A stretch of 64,000 nucleotides of DNA, taken from positions 186,001-250,000 of the forward strand of contig CAXXWW010000006.1 in NCBI GenBank assembly GCA_963665215.2, written 5' to 3'. A model generated the notes under the pieces. The model was not told the DNA's origin. It saw nothing but the letters and a program-made list of their open reading frames with translations, and did no database searches. The position numbers were made by a program, and so were the translations under genes. Of this stretch, positions 55,998 to 64,000 are shown one piece after another. Position 1 is the first letter of the stretch. Every line of letters begins with the position of its first letter. Origin of the DNA: G963665215 sp963665215 (lineage in GTDB: Bacteria; Chloroflexota; Dehalococcoidia; Lucifugimonadales; CAUZJF01).

Positions 55998-56144
55998 GTG
56001 CTCCGTCACGGGTGAAATGAATGGTTCTTCTTCCCACCCGCCCGCCCTGAGGGTTTTGGGGGAATCCCCAGACCCCTACCAAAGAGGGTTGCACCCTCTC
56101 TGGACTCTCCCGCCGGACAAACCAAATCAGGTGTGACTGAGCAC
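55998..56144. mobile_element. MITE-like element of Tc1/IS630 type
   Basis: 147 bases with inverted ends GTGCTCCGTCAC and (inverted) GTGCTCAGTCAC, flanked by TA (55996-55997, 56145-56146). No transposase. Internal hairpins include GAGGGTTGCACCCTC. Ends differ from the IS630 copies in this window, so another transposase would mobilise it. Confidence 0.7.
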
Positions 56145-56286
56145 TAGCCCTCCCCAGATTCTACGGCTATTGGGGACCGGGGTCTTAGATTCCTACCCGG
56201 CGAGTCGGGGTCGGAATGACGGAGGACCTTTGCCAGGCCTCGTCGCCCCGCTCCTCAGGATGGCAGTACATAGAGTTTAGACTGAC

Positions 56287-57543
56287 TTGCACATCGTACT
56301 GACCGGGCTTGACTACAACACCGCCCCCATCGAGGTGAGGGAGAGGGTCTCCTTCGCCCAAGAGCTTCTCCCAGACGCCCTGCCGGCGCTGGCGGAGCAG
56401 GTTGGCGAGGGCGTTATCCTCTCGACCTGCAACCGCACCGAAGTCTACACCGTAGGCGATGAGCCAATCGAGGCCGCCCGGGATATTCGCCGATTCATTG
56501 CGGGTTATCACGGGCTCGATTACAAAACGCTCGAACCTCACCTCTACGACCGCACCGACGCAGACGCCGCGACTCACCTGTTCAGAGTCGCCAGCGGACT
56601 GGACTCCATGATCCTGGGAGAATCGGAGATTCTCGGCCAGGTGCGGGTCGCGCTGACGGCGGCGTCAGAGTCCAGCTCGCTATCGTCGCCCGTGTCCAGG
56701 CTGTTCCACGCGGCGCTCCGGACGGGACGGAGGGTGCGGGAAGACACGCAGATCTCGCGAAACGCCCTGTCCATCAGCTATGCGGGCGTGCAGCTGGCAC
56801 AGCGGGTCCTGGGCAGCCTCAGCGGCCTGAGGGTGCTGCTGATCGGCGCAGGCGAGGCAGGCCAGCTGGTCGCAAGGGCGCTTCGGACCACCGGGGCCAA
56901 TGACCTGATGATCGCCAACAGGACGCCACAGCGTAGCGAGGAGCTGGCGCGAAACCTGGACGGCAGAGCGATTCCCTTCCAGGAGATCGGCCTCGTTGTG
57001 CGGGACGCCGACATCGTGATCGCCGCCACCGGGGCGCCCAGCTACATACTCACCAGGGACGATGTCGCAATCGCGGCCGGACCGGAGTACCGACGCTCTC
57101 AGGTCCTCATAGACCTGTCGGTACCTCGAAACATCGACCCCGATACGGCAACGGTGGACGGCGTAACCCTGTACAACATCGACGACCTGTCGACCATCGC
57201 CGAGGAAAACCTGCAGGGCCGGAGAGAGGCCGCCGACGACGCGGAAGCTATCGTGACAGAGCACGTGGCCTACTTCATGGAGTGGTGGGACTCGCTGAAG
57301 GCCGTACCGATAATCAAGGAAATACGGCAGAGGGCTGAGCTGACGAGAAAGCGCGAGCTGGCCCGCGCCATTCGCAAGCTGCCCGACCTCTCCCCCGAGG
57401 ACTTCAAAACGCTGGACGCCATGACACAGTCCATCATCAATCGGGTCCTTCACGACCCCACCGTATCTCTGAAGCAGCGCGCGGGGGAGGCCCATCTCCA
57501 GGCGGCGCGAGACCTGTTCCGCCTCCGGGAAGAGCGCGAGTAG
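56287..57543 (+). CDS. hemA: Glutamyl-tRNA reductase
   Basis: 418 residues. MHIVLTGLDYNTAPIEVRERV opens the catalytic domain, with Cys48 in LSTCNRTEVY as the thioester nucleophile. GLDSMILGESEILGQV and RTGRRVREDTQI follow, then the NADPH domain (VLLIGAGEAGQLVARAL) and the C-terminal dimerisation helices. It makes glutamate-1-semialdehyde, the first step of tetrapyrrole synthesis from Glu-tRNA. TTG start at 56287. No other hem gene adjoins it, perhaps because of the rearrangement downstream. Confidence 0.95.
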   Translation: MHIVLTGLDYNTAPIEVRERVSFAQELLPDALPALAEQVGEGVILSTCNRTEVYTVGDEPIEAARDIRRFIAGYHGLDYKTLEPHLYDRTDADAATHLFRVASGLDSMILGESEILGQVRVALTAASESSSLSSPVSRLFHAALRTGRRVREDTQISRNALSISYAGVQLAQRVLGSLSGLRVLLIGAGEAGQLVARALRTTGANDLMIANRTPQRSEELARNLDGRAIPFQEIGLVVRDADIVIAATGAPSYILTRDDVAIAAGPEYRRSQVLIDLSVPRNIDPDTATVDGVTLYNIDDLSTIAEENLQGRREAADDAEAIVTEHVAYFMEWWDSLKAVPIIKEIRQRAELTRKRELARAIRKLPDLSPEDFKTLDAMTQSIINRVLHDPTVSLKQRAGEAHLQAARDLFRLREERE

Positions 57544-57800
57544 TTGCTACGCTTCTCCACGGCGTTCGTTCGTTACGCTGCTGTCACAGCAGCCCACCCC
57601 CAGCGCTCCCGACTATCCGTGTGTGCGGGTTTTGCCCCGGGTATAGCGAGTAGTGGTCTTAGATTCCTCACTCCCTTCGCTCGTTCGGAATGACGGAGGT
57701 GGCGAGTCGGAGTGACAGCCCCCTCGATACGCCCGCCTGAGGCGGGCTACTCGGGGTGAGCGGATTGGAGAGACCACCCCAGGCCCCCCTCGACAAGCTC
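57544..57800. repeat. Dispersed repeats between hemA and IS481 copy 4
   Basis: Contains CTCCCTTCGCTCGTTCGGAA and a copy of the 50333-50420 unit (57718-57800), ending CGACAAGCTC at the IS481 border. No gene. Confidence 0.7.
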
Positions 57801-59086
57801 TGTATAGACCGGGGACATAGCTTACACATGTTCGGGGACATGGTGGACACCATAATAGGCATGACTTCATTACAAGGAGGTGGTCATGCCATGGAAGGAG
57901 ATGTCCGTTATGTCTCAGAGGAGAGAGTTCGTGGAGCTGGCGCAGGCTGAAGGCACCAACAAAAGGGGCCTTTGCCGTCGCTTCGGGATCAGCCCTACGA
58001 CTGGATACAAGTGGCTTGGGCGTTTCCGTGAAGGGAGCGAGGCAGGCCTGGTCGAGCTGCCGCGGCGGCCTCACTACTCGCCTGCACGTACCCCATCGCA
58101 GGTTGAGCAGGCGGTGCTGTCTGCCCGTGCGGCCCATCCGGCCTGGGGAGCTCGTAAGCTGCGACGGTGGCTTTTGGACCGCAGGGATGTGTTTGAGGCG
58201 GACATGCCGGCCCCCAGTACTATCACGGCGATCTTGCGTCGTCATGGCCGCATTGACCCCGCCGAGGGGCCCAAGCACCGTTCCTGGCAGCGATTTGAAC
58301 ACCAGGCACCCAACGACCTGTGGCAGATGGACTTCAAAGGCCACTTCCCCCTTACCCGAGGACGCTGCCACCCTCTGACTGTTCTGGACGATCACTCTCG
58401 GTTTGCCTTGGGGCTGCAGGCCTGCGGTAACGAGCAGGGAGAGATGGTGCAACAGCGCCTGACGGCTATCTTCCGGCGCTACGGCCTGCCCAACACAATG
58501 TTGATGGACAATGGCTCCCCGTGGGGCCATGACCAAGACCACCCCTACACACCTTTTACAGTCTGGCTGCTGAGGTTGGGCATCGGAGTCAGTCATGGAC
58601 GCCCTTATCACCCTCAGACACAGGGAAAAGATGAGCGCTTCCACCGAACCATGACCGTTGAAGTGCTGCAGGGGAGCAGCTTCACTGATCTGGCGCACTG
58701 CCAGAGAGCCTTCGACCTGTGGCGGGACATCTACAACTTGGAGCGGCCCCATGACGCCCTTGACCTTGCTACTCCGGCCACCAAGTACCAAGTGAGCCAA
58801 AGACTGTTTCCCGAGGTCCTTCCACCCTTGGAGTACGAACCAACCGACCTGGTACGCCGTGTTCACGACAAAGGTAGGCTCCAGTTGTTTGGCCGTATCT
58901 TCAAGGTACCTAAGGCCTTCAAGGGCATGCCAGTGGCTATTCGGCCGACAACTGACGATGGAGTCTGGAACGTCTTCTTCGCCACTCATCAAATCGCCCA
59001 GCTTGACCTCAGGCACGATGCCTAACATACTCAAATGTGTCCACCATGTCTCCGAACACCCGTCCACCATGTGTCCGGTCCATACA
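57801..59086 (+). mobile_element. IS481-family element, copy 4 (no matching target duplication)
   Basis: Full length, same ends as copy 1. Left flank AAGCTC and right flank CTCCT do not match each other but match the flanks of copy 2 crosswise. Confidence 0.95.
57886..59025 (+). CDS. IS481-family transposase (copy 4)
   Basis: 379 residues, identical to copy 1, ATG at 57886 after AAGGAGGT. Confidence 0.95.
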   Translation: MPWKEMSVMSQRREFVELAQAEGTNKRGLCRRFGISPTTGYKWLGRFREGSEAGLVELPRRPHYSPARTPSQVEQAVLSARAAHPAWGARKLRRWLLDRRDVFEADMPAPSTITAILRRHGRIDPAEGPKHRSWQRFEHQAPNDLWQMDFKGHFPLTRGRCHPLTVLDDHSRFALGLQACGNEQGEMVQQRLTAIFRRYGLPNTMLMDNGSPWGHDQDHPYTPFTVWLLRLGIGVSHGRPYHPQTQGKDERFHRTMTVEVLQGSSFTDLAHCQRAFDLWRDIYNLERPHDALDLATPATKYQVSQRLFPEVLPPLEYEPTDLVRRVHDKGRLQLFGRIFKVPKAFKGMPVAIRPTTDDGVWNVFFATHQIAQLDLRHDA

Positions 59087-59146
59087 CTCCTGGAGTCGGG
59101 GCCCACAGCGCTGCTCAGGCGGGTGGGAGTGGAGGTGAAGGGATAA

Positions 59147-59656
59147 ATGGCCCAGAGTAAAGTAGTCGGGCTTCTGTTTGAGGCCTGGAAAGACTTCGAC
59201 CGTGCCCTGGAAGGCCTGACCGCCGCGGATGCCGTCAAGCAACACTTCGACGGTAGCTCCTTCGCGTGGACGTATGCCCACACGACCAATCAGGTCGATG
59301 CGTGGGTCAACGTGCGGTTCCAGGAACGGGAGCCCCACCCTTTGCTCAGTCATAACCGCTTCGGGCTCGGCGTTACCGGCGCCGCGGACGACTGGGACGC
59401 CATCCAGCAGGGCGTCCGCGAGGTGAGGCACGCTGCCCGTTCCTACCTTGCGGACCGAACGGACGAGGACCTCGATGTCGTAATCCCCTACCATGGATCC
59501 TTCAAGCCGCTCCATGGGACTGGAATCAGCCTTCGATACGCTGTCTACAGGGCGATCGCACACCACTACTTTCACTTGGGCGAGGTCGCCAGCAAGCGTG
59601 ACCTGCTGGGGCACGGGGTGGGGGACCACCCTGGACCGCTGGAAGAGTCCATCTGA
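59147..59656 (+). CDS. DinB-superfamily protein
   Basis: 169 residues, a four-helix bundle with the C-terminal metal motif YRAIAHHYFHLGEVASKRD and an N-terminal WTYAHTTNQVDAWVN that carries another likely His ligand. DinB/YfiT folds bind a divalent metal and often act as thiol-dependent transferases; the role here is unknown. ATG directly follows the TAA of the small ORF that the IS481 inversion broke. Confidence 0.85.
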   Translation: MAQSKVVGLLFEAWKDFDRALEGLTAADAVKQHFDGSSFAWTYAHTTNQVDAWVNVRFQEREPHPLLSHNRFGLGVTGAADDWDAIQQGVREVRHAARSYLADRTDEDLDVVIPYHGSFKPLHGTGISLRYAVYRAIAHHYFHLGEVASKRDLLGHGVGDHPGPLEESI

Positions 59657-59759
59657 TCTCAGCCCAGAGGCCGGAGGGTCTTGTCCCATCTCTCCCTTGG
59701 GAGAGACGGCTGGGTCTGTCTTGGGCCGGCCGAAGGGATGAGGTAGATAGACCCCAATT

Positions 59760-61070
59760 TTATGCGCCGAGACGCCCCCGGCGCAAGAACTCGATCACCC
59801 GCACCAGGGCGTCCGCCGGGCCGAAGCCCCCCGCCTTGGCCACGACCGCCCTGGAGTCGGCGCTGCCCCCTACGATGCGCCCCATCGAGATGCCCGGCAG
59901 CACCTCCGTCTCCAGAACGATTTCTCGCGCTCGCAGCCCCGTGAGGACGGCATGCGCGGTGTCGCCGCCGACGAGCGCCAGGCCCCCGGTCTCCGCGCCT
60001 TTTAGAATGCCGCGCGTAACCTCCTGGACGAATGAGTTGAGGCGGAGGCTGCTTTCTCGGAACTCACCGGACGTAACACCCTCGGCCTGGGCGGCATCCG
60101 GTGTGCCCCATATCAGGCAGACGTCCTCCCCACGCTCGAGCGCTGCGCAGGCCTCGAGGCGGGCGCGGCGGCGCTCGGCGTTCCGGCCCGCCGGAGAGCC
60201 CAAAATGGCGTTGGTGTCCATTGCGATCGTGCGAATGTGAGGCATCGCCCTCACCCTATCCAGCTGGGCCAGCGTCGTGCTGTTGAGGCTGCCCGAGACC
60301 AGGAGGGTATGGCCGCCGGTGACCCCGGGTGGGCGGCCGCCCCTGGTGCCACGACCGGTCTTGCCGACTCGCGCCGCCATCGCGGAGGCCAGGCCCGCCG
60401 AGCCGACCAGCAGGCCATCGGGGTATCTGCGGGCGAGCACGGCGTCGATGCGCGCCAAGTGCTCTTGACTCAGCGCATCGAAAGCCATCACCGTGCATCC
60501 CACTGCGATGAGGGCCCGTATTCGCGACTCGATCTCCGCCTCCCCATCATCCACGGCGGCCAGATCGACCAGTCCCACCGGCTGGGCGGTCTGCTCCCTC
60601 AGCAGCTCGACCACCGAGGGAGACCCGAATCTGCTCAGGGGGTCGCTACCTTCCTGCGCCTGCTTCAACGGCCGGCCCCCGACGTAGAGGAGCCCGTCAC
60701 GCTGAGTCCTGCCCATGGTGGGGAATGCTGGCGCGACGAAGGCCCAAGGCGCACCGGACTCCGCCATCATGGCCGACACCTCCAGCCCGATGTGGCCCCG
60801 GAGCGTCGAGTCGACCTTCTTGAATAGACGCGGGTAGCCGTGGCGGACCAGGAGCCGGGTGGCCCGGCGCACTGGCGGCGCGACCTCGGAAGGAGCGAGG
60901 TTTCTGGTCTGTGTGTTGTAACAGAGGACCTCTGGCGGCGTCTGGACGGCCAGGTCGTCGGCCAGCCTCAGCGAAACCGCGCTTTCAAGGCCCTTTGCCC
61001 CGAGGCTGCCAGCGGTGTCCACGGCCCCCGTAAGGTCGTCGGCTACGATACCCAAAATTTGCGAGCTCAC
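59760..61070 (-). CDS. Four-carbon acid sugar kinase (DUF1537) family protein
   Basis: 436 residues. LGIVADDLTGAVDTAGSL is the N-terminal signature. LFKKVDSTLRGHIGLEV binds the substrate, and VGSAGLASAMA, VGGDTAHAVL and AVVAKAGGFGPADAL form the ATP-binding C-terminal domain. Known members phosphorylate 3-oxo-tetronates or D-threonate; the exact sugar acid is not predictable. GTG start. No aldolase or dehydrogenase partner is adjacent. Confidence 0.9.
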   Translation of the reverse strand: MSSQILGIVADDLTGAVDTAGSLGAKGLESAVSLRLADDLAVQTPPEVLCYNTQTRNLAPSEVAPPVRRATRLLVRHGYPRLFKKVDSTLRGHIGLEVSAMMAESGAPWAFVAPAFPTMGRTQRDGLLYVGGRPLKQAQEGSDPLSRFGSPSVVELLREQTAQPVGLVDLAAVDDGEAEIESRIRALIAVGCTVMAFDALSQEHLARIDAVLARRYPDGLLVGSAGLASAMAARVGKTGRGTRGGRPPGVTGGHTLLVSGSLNSTTLAQLDRVRAMPHIRTIAMDTNAILGSPAGRNAERRRARLEACAALERGEDVCLIWGTPDAAQAEGVTSGEFRESSLRLNSFVQEVTRGILKGAETGGLALVGGDTAHAVLTGLRAREIVLETEVLPGISMGRIVGGSADSRAVVAKAGGFGPADALVRVIEFLRRGRLGA

Positions 61071-61508
61071 GATGTGCTACCTTCCAAGTGCATGATCAGG
61101 AGACGCGTTAAGGAATAGGGTGCCGTGGGGGCAGGTTTCAAACCTGCCCCCACTACGGTACGGTTTCGTCGTGGGCGCGTAACACGTTCCCCGACACCGT
61201 GTCTGGTGACGCACTAGACGCACTGACTAGCTATGATAGCAGGCTGAGGGCGCCGGCTGCTGGCACAGTGCCGGCGAGAGAGCTTCCGCCTTTAGCCGGT
61301 ATGGGATGCCTACAGAGTTGGTGTTATACTACCCGCAAGATCTTTGGCGCCTGGCGCGCTCTGGGCCGCCAGAAGCCGGGGGCGGGTTGGATCGGCGCCG
61401 TGGCTTGTGACCAACCCCGCGAAGCACGCTGCCGCCCGTCCGGTGGATTCGAAGCGTCCCCAAGGCCGTGGCCTGGAGGCCCGGGCTAGTGATGAATAGG
61501 AGGGTGCT
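61071..61508. other. Intergenic region with a perfect palindrome
   Basis: Between the divergent DUF1537 and RDD genes. Holds the 29-base palindrome at 61125-61153. A plus-strand frame (61199-61489) lacks coding character. Confidence 0.5.
61125..61153. repeat. 29-base perfect palindrome
   Basis: GTGGGGGCAGGTTT and its exact inverse flank a single C. REP-like unit or factor-binding site; no T-run follows. Confidence 0.7.
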
Positions 61509-62069
61509 ATGGTGGTTGAGACGTGCCCATCCTGCGATCGGACCGATGTTGGAGACGGACGCTCTTGCCCCTCGTGCGGCCAGGTGCTTGGTGCGCCCAA
61601 GGGGGTGAAACTGGCGTCATTTGAACAGCGGCTGAAGGGCTTCATGCTCGACGGCTTTGTTCTCTTCGCAGCCGGTATAGTCGGACTGCTCTTCCTCATT
61701 GAGCTGCTCGATATCCTCTTCGAACCTCCCAACCTGTTGGTCATCGTGCTTGTCGTCGTCGGCGGAGGGCCTTTTGGCATTTGGTCCTTGTGGTGGCTGC
61801 TGATACTGAATCGCAGCCAGACGCCCGGGAAGCAGCTGGCGGGGACCCGGGTGATGAATGCCGCCACAGGGGAGCCTGCTGGGCCGGTCCGAACCTTCTT
61901 CCGTGAGTCGGTGGCCAAGTCGGTGACGGGATTCGTATTTGGCTGGTTCTTTGCGATTCACATCCTCTGGGCACTGTGGGACCCAGACAGGCAGAGCCTT
62001 TACGATAAGTTTGCTGGTACGGTCGTCGTCGATGATCGGGAGTACCGTCGTCAGCAGGCTGCAATCTAA
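61509..62069 (+). CDS. RDD-family membrane protein with N-terminal zinc ribbon
   Basis: 186 residues. CPSCDRTDVGDGRSCPSCGQ is a double-CxxC zinc ribbon. The RDD domain follows: RLKGFMLDGFVLFAAGIVG, RSQTPGKQLAGTRVM, FFRESVAKSVTGF and RQSLYDKFAGTVVV. Three hydrophobic helices. ATG follows AGGAGGGTGCT. Its end is ~20 bases before the 23S promoter. Confidence 0.88.
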   Translation: MVVETCPSCDRTDVGDGRSCPSCGQVLGAPKGVKLASFEQRLKGFMLDGFVLFAAGIVGLLFLIELLDILFEPPNLLVIVLVVVGGGPFGIWSLWWLLILNRSQTPGKQLAGTRVMNAATGEPAGPVRTFFRESVAKSVTGFVFGWFFAIHILWALWDPDRQSLYDKFAGTVVVDDREYRRQQAAI

Positions 62070-62089
62070 ATGGCTGGTGCCAAAAAGCC

Positions 62090-62118
62090 TTGACGTGTGC
62101 TGCCCTATCTCATATAAT
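62090..62118 (+). promoter_or_regulatory. Strong promoter of the 23S rRNA gene
   Basis: TTGACG (62090-62095), a 17-base spacer and a perfect TATAAT (62113-62118). Start near 62125 gives a ~145-base leader before the 23S gene. Confidence 0.75.
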
Positions 62119-62193
62119 CAATTGGCTCCATTAGACACACCTATGCGGCTGTTGATCACGTAAGATAAAGTAAGACGGCAACTCTTCAGCGGA

Positions 62194-62224
62194 GGCTGGG
62201 AGTGCCCAGCCGCCGATTGTTTTT
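62194..62224 (+). terminator. Hairpin plus T-run in the 23S leader (attenuator-like or processing stalk)
   Basis: GGCTGGG and CCCAGCC pair over AGTG, extended by CGG/CCG, then TTGTTTTT. It looks like an intrinsic terminator between the promoter and the 23S gene; antitermination or a processing role would be needed for full transcription. Confidence 0.45.
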
Positions 62225-62270
62225 GCACCTTAACAACCGAATCCTGCGCGAATAAAAGAGCCTTAATGTG

Positions 62271-64000
<1,730 letters not shown>

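Overview
This window looks like part of a chromosome from a GC-rich, IS-laden member of the Chloroflexota, most likely Dehalococcoidia or SAR202-like. That is inference from gene content: an F420-type luciferase-like oxidoreductase, a futalosine-type UbiA/UbiD/UbiX set, Thr-Pro-rich propeller proteins, a MfnB-like enzyme, and a 23S rRNA gene with its own promoter and no 16S gene upstream. No taxonomic search was possible.

Layout. 1-10 kb: the tail of an IS630 element, a VOC protein, then one giant membrane Ser/Thr kinase gene (1013-8405) cut by an IS481 and an IS630 element, then a tetraether-synthase-like radical SAM gene. 10-18 kb: IS481 copy 2, a luciferase-like oxidoreductase, a frameshifted TPP enzyme, and a ubiX-ubiA-ubiD-(CinA/NMNAT fusion) operon. 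18.5-22.3 kb: a frameshifted surface protein with about thirty 15-residue repeats. 22.4-28.8 kb: a conserved hypothetical gene carrying IS256, IS1380 and IS630 insertions, then IS1595. 29.2-36 kb: IS1380 copy 2, a K+ uptake cluster and pheA. 36-39 kb: YtxH and membrane proteins, then a DapA-like/MfnB-like pair. 39.3-49.5 kb: an HTH gene cut by IS481 copy 3, an RHH protein plus DNA methyltransferase, and a convergent GHKL ATPase gene split by IS1182 with a nested IS1380. 49.8-57.5 kb: RDD protein, recG, fakB and fakA, rpmB, a MITE, hemA. 57.8-64 kb: IS481 copy 4, DinB protein, DUF1537 kinase, RDD protein, then the 23S rRNA gene, which runs off the end.

Thirteen IS elements of six families (IS481 x4, IS630 x3, IS1380 x3, IS256, IS1182, IS1595) dominate the window. 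For most of them the target duplications are readable, and removing the element with one duplication restores an open reading frame. Five such repairs work exactly: the kinase twice, the conserved hypothetical, the HTH gene and the GHKL ATPase. IS481 copies 2 and 4 are the exception. They lie in opposite orientation and neither has matching flanks, but their flanks match each other crosswise, and joining them crosswise recreates a small ORF directly upstream of the DinB gene. This points to inversion of the ~46 kb between them, or to an assembly flip at identical repeats.

Functional themes: surface and signalling proteins with Thr-Pro linkers; menaquinone/prenyl metabolism; K+ homeostasis; fatty-acid phosphorylation (FakA/FakB); and a decayed candidate defence module (methyltransferase, RHH, GHKL ATPase, 71-residue partner).
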